This document shows, piece after piece, positions 23,020 through 34,281 of a DNA stretch of 64,000 nucleotides. Below the pieces are notes generated by a model that was not told the origin of the DNA, did not search any database, and worked only from the letters and a program-made list of their open reading frames with translations. The stretch lies in assembly GCA_027946375.1 (NCBI GenBank), contig JAPEUT010000020.1:99581-163580 (forward strand). Direction: 5' to 3'. Origin of the DNA: Neodidymelliopsis sp. IMI 364377. Taxonomy: Eukaryota > Ascomycota > Dothideomycetes > Pleosporales > Didymellaceae. The stretch's first letter is position 1, and each line of letters opens with the position of its first letter. A program made the position numbers and the translations under genes.

Positions 23020-24600
23020 TCAGTAGTCATTACCACGTGAAATGATCTCCTTACAATTGGGCCGCAATAGAACAGTCTAGTAACGTTAGCAGATACACCT
23101 CTCGTCACGACAAGTCAGACTCACATGCTCGAACTGTGCAACATAAGCACCAGGCGCCTCCACCAATGGCTCATACTGCTCCACAATCCCATTCGCAATG
23201 AGCGTCTTCATACCAAGGTGGTAGTTCTTCGCTCCAACACGTTCAAGGTATCTGCGTGAGAAGACTATCGTGCCGAAGTTCTCGTCGATCAACTTCAGCA
23301 ACGACTTAGCGGATGAGTGGTGAAGACCGCGGGTGCTGACGTTCTGGTTACGGCCATAACCATAAACACCCACGTTGTCTCTGATAGTCCCTCTGCCTGT
23401 GCTGCCGAACGTCTCAATCGCAAAGACGTCGCCTTCTTCCATGCGTTGGTTTGTGCGCGTTTTGACGAAAGGAACTTGTTTGTCGCCGTGGATCTTATAG
23501 CGGAGGATGTTGTGGCCGCTGAGACTTTTGATGCCTTTGATGGGGCTGGTCTTGCCGTTGAGCGTCACTTCGTAGCTTTCCATCACCTCTTGGATCGCTT
23601 CACTGATGTGGTCCATGCGTGCGTCAATACCCGCTTCCTATAAAGACCCCATTAGCGATGCCTGAGAAGTGGGACTGGAGTTACTCACCCTCAGTCCCGT
23701 GTTGGTAGCCGCCTTCACGCCCTCGAGCAAGTTGTCGTAGACGGGGTTATGCGCGATAGTGAAGGCGCTGTCGACGATACGCCCATTGACATGCACTCCA
23801 AAATCCACGCTCAAGACATCATCATGCTGGAGAACAACGTCTTTGCCACCGGGATTCGGCGTCCAGTGAGCAGCTATATTGTTCAGGCAGAGACCCGTTG
23901 GAAAGCCCATGCCAGCTTTGAGGGCATCACCAGTCTCAATAGCCTGATGGCCTACGAGGGCTCGTACACCATCTTCAATCTCATCGGCGAGCCGACTCAT
24001 GGTGATGCCGGGTTTTGCAATTGTCTGTACGTACTGGCGCACTTGACGGTGAACTTCGGCTGCTTTGCGGTAGTCGTTCAAAAACTCGTCGTCCATGTTT
24101 TCTACCACCGACAGATGGTGGAGCTCTTCAGCTGTGGTGCGCTGTAGGTTATCGCTCCTGCCAGCGTAGTCCACAATCTGACCTTCTGGATATGGGCGGT
24201 CCTTGAAGATGTCTGATAGCGCAACGCGCGGGAGAACCGTTTGGTGGGCAGTCGATGCCTTCTTCTTCTTGGGCTTGTTTCGTCTTCTTTTTTTCTTCTG
24301 ACCTTTGGTAGTCAGCTCTGCAATGATGGGAGCTGCCAATAAGCTTACCCTCTGTAGCTTGACCGGCAGGCTTCATGTCAAGCCCATCTTCTCCACCATC
24401 ATCATCGTCGTCATCCTCATTTTGACCATCGAGTGCGCTTTGGAACAGTCCACTCGCTGCAGCTTGTTTGGGAGGATTGATCGTGGCAATTGCGGTGCCA
24501 GTGGACGACTCTGTATGAGTCGTTAACGATGTTCGTGAATGTGTAATGACTGCGTACCATCTGGGCCTCGACGGTGGCCTTCAGGTGTTTGTGATCCCAT
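23020..24600 (-). CDS. methionine aminopeptidase type 2
   Basis: Five exons: 24558-24600, 24349-24510, 23689-24302, 23125-23637 and 23020-23076; 462 aa. The N-terminus has an acidic run (EDDDDDDGGEDG) and then a basic lysine block (KKKRRRNKPKKKK), as in eukaryotic MetAP2, where it contacts ribosomes or eIF2. The five metal ligands are all present and evenly offset by 16 from human MetAP2: Asp235 (VDFG), Asp246 (RIVDSAF), His315 (SGHNI), Glu348 (FAIETF) and Glu443 (QFEH). The catalytic histidine region (NNIAAHWTPN) is also intact. It removes initiator methionine from nascent proteins with small second residues, in the cytosol. Fungi commonly carry a second paralog, so an exact gene symbol is not given. 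The stop is at 23020-23022 after a short terminal exon (RGNDY). Confidence 0.95.
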
Positions 24601-24732
24601 GATCGTTCTGAGTCTGCTTTCATCAAATCTGCGAACTGTAATTATTGTTGAGGAACAGAAAGTTGCAAGAAGAGGGAGAAGTAACGATGTGTGGAAGTAT
24701 CGCGCTTATCCTATTCGAGCCTTAGCCCACTG

Positions 24733-26272
24733 TCAACTCCGTCGCAGAGTCCCGGCATTCAGCAAACCGTCGGAGCTAACGGGTCTGCATATAGGTGGAC
24801 CTCCCTGGAGAGTGAGCTGATCCCACAGCAAAGGCCCCAAATACTGCGCTGCATACGACATTCTCTGCTCATCAGACCTCCAATAACTTGGTCCGTGACT
24901 GGGTGGCACCTCACTCTTTTCCATCGCTTCCAATGCTTCATTCACGGCTTTCAGATGCTCAAAGCGTGGCGCATCCTCTCCAAGACCCCACGCGAACACA
25001 CCTCCGACCGAAGACTTATCTAGGAACTGCGTCGTTTTTATAGCAATCGCTTTCGGTGTGTCCCATGTCCAAAAGATGCGCTCCTCTTGGTCCATGTAAT
25101 AATGCCCCTCGAAGCCATCATACCCATTCTCTCCAACACCGGATTGATAGTCATCCACACCATATCTCATGGCTCTCTGAAAAGACTCTGCCAACTCTTG
25201 AGGTACGTCATCATGCCACGAGAACGCTCCAGCCTTTCCCAGATCCGCGCCTGTGACCGGGTCTTCCATCAATTCTGTAGGGCAGCCAATGGCGTGGACT
25301 GTGCTACAACGCAAGTCTGCTGAAGTCTTGAACCACTTGACATAATATCCAAACCCGAGATTCATGGCCCAGGGTAGCACTCCTCTTTTCGCATACTCAG
25401 TGTACGTGTTCCGGGAATCACTTACACCGCTGTGGTGCTTGGTCGCGTTATCTCGCCGGTTCATCAAGTCGTATGTCATGACGTTCACAAAGTCGATCAA
25501 CTTCATGATGTTTGGAACGGTGGAATAGGTCCAAGCTATCATATCTCTTTTCAGGCCAGGGATAGCGGCAGATATGATTTTGGAGGGTCCAATAGCGGCT
25601 CTTATTTCAGAAAGCAGTTGTGGATACGCATCAATCTCCCAGGTCTTCTCTGAATTTGGGTATCGTTTGTAGTCCTCGCCATTACCCCTGCAAATGAGTT
25701 AGCACGCATTCATGACGATGAGTGTTGGCGAACCCTGGATATTCCCAATCAATGTCGACTCCTACTATGATCAGCTCGAGACTCAATTTCCGTACTTTCA
25801 GACCAACCGTCAGCGCCAGTACTGTCAATCATAGTTTTGATGTTCTGCGCAAAGAGCTTCCGACTCTCCACCGTCTCGGCGGCTTTCGAAAAGCCATCGG
25901 TGTCTCCCCAACCTCCTATGGCGATCTGCACTTGGGTTGCATCCGGAAACTTTTGGCGAACGTCTGCGACTGTGGTGAACAAGGGCCAATCATCTTGTCC
26001 CGGCACATTGAAGACATCTGACCGTACGAAGGCAAGGACAACATGTGTAACACGTGACACCGAGGCTGGCTCGGGGATTACGTTGTGCTGCCTAACGGTA
26101 ACGTCAACATATCAGAACAACGCTTCCGACCTTTGGAGGGTGCTCTTTACCCAGTCAGATAGAGGACAAAACGTGGGTTCCAAGCTGCATCTCTTGATGA
26201 GACGTTGGGCGCTACGCTGTGGTACATGGCTGCCACAACCAAGCAAAAGAAACAGAGCAGTCCATACGCCAT
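24733..26272 (-). CDS. secreted GH18 chitinase
   Basis: Four exons: 26151-26272, 25808-26091, 25734-25761 and 24733-25687; 462 aa. The start at 26272 opens a typical signal peptide (MAYGLLCFFCLVVAAM), so the enzyme is exported. The GH18 signature DGVDIDWE lies at residues 135-142, with the catalytic Glu142, and its codons from Gly136 on fall in the 28-base third exon. Other GH18 landmarks are IAIGGWG on strand 3, VNVMTYDLMNR on strand 6 and FWTWDTPKAI and GGVFAWGLGEDA towards the end of the barrel. It hydrolyses beta-1,4-N-acetylglucosamine bonds in chitin. No carbohydrate-binding module is visible, and the last 60 residues are outside the barrel. Its stop lies only 132 bases from the aminopeptidase start, so that promoter must be very short or overlap this gene's 3' end. 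The choice between two TAG acceptors before exon 3 was made because the second restores DGVDIDWE. Confidence 0.93.
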
Positions 26273-26880
26273 GCCTACGGTCGCAAACAACCAAGTTGTG
26301 AGAGTGAAGAGTCGAAGCGGGGGGCAGATGCAAAAACAAAAACATACAACAGCGGGTATTCGCTAGTGGTCACCCACCTAACTACTAATCCGCCGGTACG
26401 TTGCTTAAATAGGGCTGAGCGAACGGGAAGCCTTGTTTTCAACGTCCTATGGTCGTATGTGAAATAATTATCGGATCTACTGCAATATATCCCTTGATCA
26501 AATCTAGGCTCTAGGGTCTTTCTCGGGTCCCTGCAGGTGATTCCATCATGTCTTTACTTAGTTGGTTGTAGCTCTTAAAGTTCTCTAACCTAGCTTAATA
26601 ACAAACACTGCTAAAGCAGTAGCTACTGAATTTAGTTGCCTTGCTAGGCCTAGAGCACGTCAGTGTCGTGAGAACGGACAAAGCGATGGGAAGGGTTCGC
26701 GGGCTCCGGACCCTGCGGCCCCCGCCCGGCCCCAAAGTGAGACTCCGGGTCACAATTTCGCATCACCCTTTCGACTTTTTAAACTGCCTTTCCCCTTAGG
26801 GTTTTCAATTGATTATCCAATCAGCCTATCGCTGGTGCTGATTTGGTCATCCGTCCACTATCGTTTGAATCACGAGTAGC
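26273..26880. other. intergenic with a TA/TAG-rich patch
   Basis: Divergent promoter region between the chitinase and the Zn2Cys6 gene. About 26560-26660 is locally rich in TTA, TAG and CTA words, followed abruptly by a G+C-rich block near 26700-26740. The patch could be a mutated remnant of a repeat, but no ends or coding are recognisable. Confidence 0.4.
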
Positions 26881-27504
26881 ATGCAGGCAAACACAAGCGA
26901 TGACGATGAGGCTCTTGGGTTGCCAATACCCACAACAGCCAACCCTGATACACATGTCGCCTCACCCCGTGCGGTAACTTTCCCCCATTTGGATTGGCAT
27001 GAATGAATTCGTGTCCATACTAACCTGAGACTAGTGCGAGACCTGCCGCACACGCAAGGTACGTACCCTCTTCGGGCTGCTACCAAAGCCCGACGCGCTT
27101 TGCATTGACGTACTTGCAGACAAAATGCGATCGAGAGTATCCTTGCCTTCAGTGTCAGCGCAGTGGTATTGAGTGTACATATGCCGTTACTAGACCGAGA
27201 CAGAAACGAACTCGCGTACTTATCACGCCACAATAGTATGTGTCCCCCTGCACTGCATTACCTGCTGTGGTAGCGGCAGCCCCGTTGCAAAAGTGTTACA
27301 CCACACCGTGTTGGAATAGATCAGCAATTACTGACACAAGTCATTCGATAAAGCCAGAGAAAAATCGATCTCATTGACGATCGGCTGGGAACCATTACAA
27401 GCCATCATCTACAATGTATGAAGTTGGCTGACAAAAGGACTGCGCGAGGTATAGAGTATTATTCAGTCTTTCGCTGTCACTATGACGTTGAAGTGGCATG
27501 CTGA
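26881..27504 (+). CDS. short Zn2Cys6 binuclear cluster protein
   Basis: Four exons: 26881-26973, 27035-27058, 27120-27235 and 27354-27504; 127 aa. The cluster has exact spacing, C-x2-C-x6-C-x5-C-x2-C-x6-C, with cysteines at 32, 35, 42, 48, 51 and 58 (CETCRTRK, TKCDRE, PCLQCQ, GIEC), split over three exons with good GT-AG signals. A basic linker follows (RPRQKRTRV). The last exon then gives QRKIDLIDDRLGTIT, which looks like the start of the dimerising coiled coil usually found after the cluster. After that I see no fungal transcription-factor middle domain, and downstream sequence to 28.5 kb has no frame that could supply one. It is either a truncated transcription-factor gene or a small DNA-binding protein. 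The last intron (GTATGT donor at 27236, acceptor before 27354) is the least certain. Confidence 0.55.
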
Positions 27505-27699
27505 CCATGACAAGAACCAAACGACTCCAACGAAAGAATAGTGGAATAGCCCCCCATCAGGCAGCACCAACAGTTCTCAATACATATATCAAAGCTCGCT
27601 TCAGCTACAAGAACCATTGGGCCCTCACACTGCCCCGCTCTGCCAAATCAGGCTGAGTTCATCATACGTCAGCCTTTCGCTTCACTATGTTACTTCTCG

Positions 27700-27943
27700 T
27701 TAGCGTTCACCGGTAAGCACGAGACAAGCGGCAGCGCACATCTCTTCCTTCTGTAACAATCAGCGGAATTGTAGCCTTTCGCAATAGAGCACTCACTGGT
27801 GTAAGTTCGCGTGGAGCCTCCAAGGTGAAGGCTCCATAACATATCTTATTGATGTTGAAGTTCAGATCACCAAACTTCGACTGAAGGAATGTATGAAGGC
27901 GCTCTCGACTGCAGTAGCGGCCTTGTATCTGGAGTGGTATCAT
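27700..27943 (-). CDS. possible 65-aa protein of unknown function
   Basis: Two exons, 27797-27943 and 27700-27750, joined by an intron with GTGAGT donor and TTACAG acceptor. The spliced reading ends TLEAPRELTPKEEM and about ten further residues. The unspliced frame also stays open for 78 residues. The chain (for example QSKFGDLNFNINKICYGAF) does not look like random translation, but I recognise no family. No signal peptide or membrane segment. The gene could have earlier exons between 27950 and 28450. Confidence 0.35.
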
Positions 27944-28582
27944 GTTAGAGGTGACAGTGAGATCGGACGCAAGGCAGAATCCTGCGGTGACAAAGAGTTC
28001 TATATCCTACTTTGACGTGCTGCATCTGGAATGTATACAGGCTAAATCGCCAAGACTTTGACCAGATAGAAGGCGTGTCAACTATAGGTCAGCACAGTGG
28101 ATAGTGAACCTCCCCATCGGCGGCAGGGCCCCCTTTGACTGCCGGTAACAAGAAGTGTCTTCTCGTCCCCACCACCACAACCGACCAGAAACTCCAGCAC
28201 CTGCGCAACTCGATACCAGAAAACGTCAAGATCTAGCGGATAGAAGAGCGGTTGACAGCACTTGGCAATGTCATCTGCTGCAACGACCACATCTCTGGCA
28301 GCATATGGGTCATGAGCTCATCAGCTGATCCAAAAAAGGGCCATGTCCCTGTACCTGCGAGCGTCAATGTCGCACTTAAACTCCTTGTTTGCTCCACTTC
28401 TTACAACTCGGCTCATGCGACGCTCTTCGAAGCATTTGAGACTAGATGAAGTGGCGCTCTTCTCTTACTATCTAAAAGCCGCAAATGTGTCGTAAAACAG
28501 TTAGAGTGTATGGCAAGTAATGTGCGAAAGATTCAGGTTGGTTACCATGCTTCAGTAACCGTTTTGATTACAACCAATTCTT
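27944..28582. other. intergenic, no confident gene
   Basis: Minus-strand frames near 28078-28290 encode a plausible-looking but unrecognised stretch (PLDLDVFWYRVAQVLEF) without an ATG-led exon chain that I could close. It may be an upstream exon of the 65-aa candidate. Confidence 0.3.
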
Positions 28583-30129
28583 CTACGCCTTACCGTCTGA
28601 GAACTGAACCACTGCCCACTTTCCGCTCCAAGCCCACTTCCGCGCACCGTTATCCGTGCTTCCACCTGCCATTTTCTTCAGCTCCTCATCCCTACCCTCT
28701 GGCAGGCCGACGACGACGTCAGCTTTGCATGTGCGGAGTGCGAGAACGCGGAGACCAGAGCCGGGACCCATTGGGCCGATTGCTTCTGTGAAAGGATGGG
28801 TTGCTGGCCATGCCGCCTATTGATCGTCAGTGGCAGATTTAGTAAGGCAAAATCGAAAAACTTACGTCTGCAGTTAACTTGCGGTAGTTGAGGTCACCCT
28901 TGAAAATAACGAGTTCGCTCTCCTTCAAATCCTCGTATAGCTGTGGTTCAGCTTTGGGGAGTCTCCAGTAGCTACCGCCAGCAGTCCAGAAATCGTTTGG
29001 TCGCAGCACCAGCTGGCCCTCGGCGTAGATGCTAGTCCAGTGCTGGAACAAAAATTGCAGACTGCCAAGCTCGGTGTCTGACAATGGCTGTGGCTGCTTG
29101 CCGGCTGCCTCGTCCTCCTCAGATAAGGCGCTGTAGAAGCCTTGTGGGTTGGCGAGGGCACTGAGTAGTGCAGCGAAGTCGGCAGGTAGCACGTCCGAGA
29201 CGAACCAAGGAATGGACTTGGGATGAAAGACGACTGAGGTTGCAAGACCTGCTGCAACAAGGTAGCCTGCCAGGATGAGGTCGACGAAGAGCTCAAAGCC
29301 TGCGTTGTCGAGAACAATATCAACCCTACGGTCTTTCTTGCCGGCCTTCTGTGCAGCTGAGAGTATCTTAAAAGCCTTATCCAAGTCATTCACTAAAATA
29401 TTCTTCTCAGAGCTCTTGCGCGCTTCTGAACCTTGCAATTTCTGGATGTCCTCATAGGAGAGGTTGGTCAGAAGTGACAGGTCCGTTGCATTGCCCCACA
29501 AGCAGATTTCGCACATCTCTCTGAAGAGAATCTCTTCGGCGGCCTCGAGCTGCTCTTGTGTCTCTGCGCCCTTGACAGTCTGCTTCGACTGGAGCTCGGT
29601 GACAATGTTCTTGTAGCGGCCGGCGAGTTCGAGAACAGCAGGGCGTGAAGACTTGAACGTCGACATCTTTTGGCGCGCGAACAAGTCGTAGGATCGCCAA
29701 TTTTTCGTCTGCTTGAAGACACTCGATATGCGTCTACCTATGCCCATCAGCGTATGTCTCGCGCTAGTAGATTGACAGCATGTACCGGTACAGATAGCAC
29801 TCCGCATATAGCCAGGCTACATCATGCCATTTTGGATTCCCCCTCGTAGCGAGCTCCTTGTTGTATGCCTCGACGTCCGCCTCGCCATCGTCCGGAAGTG
29901 GCGTGAGTTCGCGGTCGTGTTGGAGCTCGTACTTCAGCCTTGCCAGTTCCGAAACTACCCACTTGCCCTCTTTCACTGTCTCTTCATCCTTCGAGGCCCA
30001 CGTTGACTTGTGGACGTCATCGATGCCCTGGGTGATGATGACGGGCCATCGTTCGCGCGCCGATGTATGGGCGAACGAAGTCGCGTCGCTAGTGCTGTAT
30101 TGGGTTGCAGTGAAAGTGTCGTTCTCCAT
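28583..30129 (-). CDS. ARMT1-like damage-control phosphatase (DUF89)
   Basis: Three exons: 29786-30129, 28866-29733 and 28583-28816; 481 aa. The start is the ATG at 30129, since the next in-frame codon upstream is TTG. Family marks: FAHTSARERWPVIITQGIDD at the N-terminus, ELARLKYELQHDREL, ICLWGNATDLSLL, then the metal-site region DIVLDNAGFELFVDLILAGYL near residue 255 and VIFKGDLNYRKL near the end of exon 2. These match the human ARMT1 / yeast YMR027W group of DUF89 enzymes. The family consists of metal-dependent phosphatases acting on sugar phosphates such as fructose-1-phosphate, thought to prevent glycation damage. The protein is expected in the cytosol. The intron acceptor after LYR was chosen as GTAG at 29734 because it restores the family reading RRISSVFKQTKNW. 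It is divergent from the F-box-like gene with 211 bases between starts. Confidence 0.92.
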
Positions 30130-30340
30130 TTTGGTGACTGTGAATTCCAATGGCTGGAGCCAGGACTTTATAGCAAACAGTCAATCGCGCCGAAACGGAG
30201 ACGCGACAATGGCGGGGTGGTGGGGCTTCAACATTTCTGCAGGGGTCTTTCGGAAGCACCGATGAGGTTAGGTCGCGTTTGCCCATTGCGGCATCGTTCC
30301 CTCTCTCTTCCACCATCCCACCCTTGGTCGCCGACTGACA
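30130..30340. promoter_or_regulatory. shared divergent promoter, 211 bases
   Basis: The ARMT1-like gene reads left from 30129 and the F-box-like gene reads right from 30341, so both promoters must fit in this interval. No clear TATA box was found. Confidence 0.6.
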
Positions 30341-31415
30341 ATGGACATCTGCAGCTATCTTCCGCTCGAGATTGTGCTCAATATCGTTACTTGTTCTCTA
30401 CCAGCTTCGGATGCAATACTTCCACCATCGCATGACGTCACAAAACTGTTGCTCACTTTCACTCTAGTTTGTCACGAAACGAGACGGTTAGCCAACCGGT
30501 ACGTGCAGTCGATCCCACCGGCACCAAAGCATGAGCTGATAGGCATATTGTGGTAGGTATCTCCGTGAACGATGTGTGTATCTATCATCAGCACCACGAC
30601 TCAGTTCGTATATCCTGGCGATACCAAAGCAGCCAGACCTTCGGAACATCACTTCTCTGTCTCTGTCTCCTTTCAAAGAAACTATAGACGACCTGCCCTT
30701 ATGCTCTTGGGTTCGTGAGCTGTTCAGTTACACATGTGTAACTCTCAGAAGGCTCGTCATCGACATGCCCTTGCGGAGCTTGTATCCTGAAGACGATCAT
30801 CTAGCTGTCAGGCGAATCCTCAGAGAAGGCTTTCAGCGACTTGAAAATCTTGAAGAATTTGTCAGCACTCGAGACGAGCTATATCTCGATGTAACAGATG
30901 GTGTTCGCCTGCCGCCTGTCTGGAGAGAATGGAAAAGCTTGAAACGCCTATCTCTGTACAATGTGGACCTGACCTTTTACTTTTGGCAGGCCATCGCACG
31001 GCTGCCTGCCTTGGAAACGCTGGTACTCTCGCGTTCTGACGGGTCTGAAGAATCACTCGATGACTGGGCCGAGTACTTCAAGTATACCGCGCGGCCTTTC
31101 AAGTTAATTATGCTCGGTTCCCCACGGCGACAGTTAGTGCCGGATCAGTTACTGTCAGGGCGAGTGAAGAACAGAAAAGAACTAAATGATATTCCGATGA
31201 TCAGATCAATCTGGCTACGGCATACTGAGGATTTCTCCGTCGAAGAGTGTCAGGAGTTTGTACGAACACAAGCTGAAAATGGCACTTTGTGGAATCTCGA
31301 CCACGGTACGATTCCTTGCAATGGTAGACCATATGTTGATGAACCGTACCTTGCGCAACTCGGGGCGCATTGGCTAATGCTGGACGAGCGTCGTAGAGCC
31401 TGGTCAGTTGAGTAG
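30341..31415 (+). CDS. F-box-like/LRR-like protein
   Basis: Two exons, 30341-30498 and 30557-31415; 338 aa. The N-terminus (YLPLEIVLNIVTCSL) resembles the first helix of an F-box, the Skp1-binding module of SCF ubiquitin ligases. The rest has loosely spaced Leu-rich stretches (FQRLENLEEF, WKSLKRLSLYNVDL, LPALETLVLS), which fits the irregular leucine-rich repeats found in many fungal F-box proteins. The target is unknown. The intron has GTACGT donor and GTGGTAG acceptor and closes the phase. Confidence 0.65.
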
Positions 31416-32229
31416 CACGCCTGCGTGTATTCACCTTCTCAAAGTGTCAAGGTCTCGTTCACCTCACAGTCGTTATCGCGGTCCAACGAATTATCAGTTT
31501 TTCGAAAGATATATGATGGGTGCTTTCGAGTAAGCAGACTCAAGGTCACGACTCAGAGTGATCTCGACTTTCGAGTCTGCGCCCCGTGTAACACTTTACA
31601 GTGGTATTGTAACCCAGGCCTCCACTAATCAGGTAGTAAGTGGAATCTGGTTCCAGTGAAATCTTGTCGTGTTTCTAACCTAAAACAGTTCGCGAGAGCT
31701 GTGTAAGATTGAAATTGGTCTTGGTGGATTCACGACTAGAATAGCCTCTAGGACGGTGTGGTCTGTAATCCAGCACAAATGATGTGTAACGCGAAGGACT
31801 CAATTTGTTTGTGTTCCTCCAGACGGGTCTTTTCTGTTACTCTCAGAACTGTCTGGCAAATTCGCGACAAAAGATTCATGACCATGACTTGACCAAATGT
31901 ATACTTACCGTAAAATTCACCAATCTTTGCAAAAGCTCGCTCGCAAACAACGTTGATCGAAGGCATCATCATCGAGAAGCAACGTTTTCCTCACGTTCAG
32001 GAAATGATAAGCGAACGGAAGTTCGAAAACTGGTTCGGTAGGCCTGACACGTGTATAGCCACACACTTGTGCACTCCTTCCGGAACACTGCGCCACCACC
32101 AATCAATCTCCCGAATCCATCACATCTACATCATCTGACTCACTACATAAAATACTCCCTTCACACAGCTTCAGCAGGTCGTTCAACCTCCCATCGACCA
32201 ACACCACCACCGACGAATCAACTACAAAG
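31416..32229. other. intergenic, no gene seen
   Basis: No coding signal. A TATA-like ACATAAAATA lies near 32143-32152, about 80 bases before the next start. Confidence 0.5.
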
Positions 32230-32710
32230 ATGGACACTAAACACGCATCACTCCCCGAGGTCGTCACAGCAGAGATGCAATCACTTGCAAAAGGGGATCC
32301 TCAAGAAGTGATAGAAGTGCCGATGATTCACTCCCACAAATCCAGTCGCCTGCGCGATATCCTGTATCCCTTCAAAAACGAGCACGCGAAAGTCACACGA
32401 ACAGTCATCGTACGGAAAATGACCCGCAAGTAAGTCTAGTCCCCGATTTCTTGCCATGTAAACAGTCGCTTATATATATGAGAGGCACTACTTGCAATAC
32501 TATGCCAAAGATGCCCACGGGGTGTATGTGGGCACGGAGAAAGCAGCTGTAGATGCAGGATTGGTGTTCGTGCCAAGTCAGAGTAGTGATGAGGAGTTGT
32601 TGGAGCAGGTCAGGAAGGTTGCGTATGGCAGAGAGCATGATCAAGGAGCGTTTCAGGTTGGGTATGCGATGGAATATCGCGGGACGGAAAAGAACGAGAG
32701 GAGGGTATAG
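32230..32710 (+). CDS. small hypothetical protein, 141 aa
   Basis: Two exons, 32230-32429 and 32485-32710, joined by a GTAAGT intron with acceptor GAGAG. The spliced join reads MTRKHYLQYYAKDAHGVYVG. The protein is charged, without signal peptide or membrane segment. Motifs that look constrained are SSRLRDILYPFKNEHAK and GTEKAAVDAGLVFVP. I do not recognise a family. A TATA-like box about 80 bases upstream and a CA-rich leader just before the ATG support a real gene. Confidence 0.6.
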
Positions 32711-34281
32711 TGAGGGCAGTATAAAGGGATCGAAGAGTGTAATTAGGTATCTGCAAGGGGGATACTGAAGGAGGAAGACTGTTGTACGCATGTGCAAAGA
32801 GGTACAAGCATGGCGCGTTGTGTACTGGTCCTGTTTACTGGCGCAATTGTCTTCAGAGTAACTGTAGCTACTGCATTGCAGGATGGCCGTGAGCGAGAAT
32901 GTTCTCCTATGATCATGAAGAGTTTTGAGGCAATATTTCAGGCTTCTATGCAGGTCTTCAGAAATATGACTACGTATATATTGACATCTGCATTTATGTA
33001 AGAGACATTCTGAATATAGGGTTGAGGTGGATGCGAGAACTTACTGTTGTGTTCGCACTCTAGTACGAACGGGTGGGAACAGCCATGTCGCAACAAACCT
33101 ACCTTGATCAAAGTAAGTGTGTGCCAAAGGGAGCGATGACGAACGCGACACGCGACTTCCCAGCAGCGACGGGCTAAGTCCAAATCTTACTAGCGCTGTT
33201 TTGACCTCTACGACCGGTTCTTTCTTTCCAGCATCGTTGTTGAACTTCTGTACGGAAATCTCAATCCCGACGCGTACATTATACACCACCTGCACATTCA
33301 AGCGTGTCACAATCTTCTTGTGGTCCAATGCAGATATGCGTTGATGTCGCGCATTGCTTTCCATGAGCTTCAGCACTCGCGATTCGATGCCTCGCCATAG
33401 AACTGCAGCAGCGAAAGATACGAACGTCATGAACCCAGCAGTTGTTTGAACTCATCCATTGGTTTGGATTTTCTGCATTACTGCCCAAGCTGTTTGCTAC
33501 ACCCAAATGACAGAGCAGGCTGACAACGCTGCGCCAATCGTTTGCGCCTCATTCTCCTAACCCGGTGGCAGCTTAGTCCTCCAGACCTACACCAGCCGTC
33601 ATCTGCACGGATACAGCCTTGTATGCCTGGAATGATCTGTGCTATTGCGCGCCTGACGAATCACTAGCAAAGATGAGGAGGACAGACCAGACCGTGCTTC
33701 GCCACCCACCTAGAGACGCCGCAACAATCGGTGAACATAATGGGACTCCGCTCACTATCGGTACTAAGCACATGGTTGCCTAGTGGGTCATTGTCCTCCA
33801 CTTGTTACCAACCAACACAAAACTGGAGACTGGAATCGTATTGTTCTGCGATTGCTGTCCATCGGGTTTTTGAGGCTATCCATGCAGCTTCACGATTTCC
33901 TTGCGTTTTGGAACTCTGCTGTAGGTTACATCCATACATCGCGTGTGTGAGGTTCGAGAATTTCATTGTCTTCCGTCAGGAGAACCAAGCTAGAATGATT
34001 GTAAGGTATGATTGGCATCTAGTCACATGAAGATATGGATTCTGGATGTTACTCGCGCCACGAGTGTTCTAGTGCAAGAAGAAGCATTCTTCGCTTCATT
34101 TCTACTTCCGTACCTGCATGAGATATGCATGGTCTCACCTTTGACCTAGATATCACCTTACTAACGAGCTTGACAGACTTACAGAAGTTACTTCCGTTCT
34201 TAAAACCTAGCTTGACGCAACACGACCTGCCGTTGGAACATCAACTCAAAATTGCACCTCCTGCAGGTCCTTGTCGCAGAT
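32711..34281. other. intergenic, no confident gene
   Basis: The only frame with some appeal is minus-strand 33041-33430, with an ATG at 33430 and a possible donor GTAAGA near 33193, but it has no recognisable motif and I could not build a closed exon chain. Nothing else is seen. Confidence 0.4.

Noticed and set aside
33041..33430. Minus-strand frame with ATG (129 aa)
   Set aside because: No recognisable motif and no closed exon chain. It was noted only as part of the intergenic interval.
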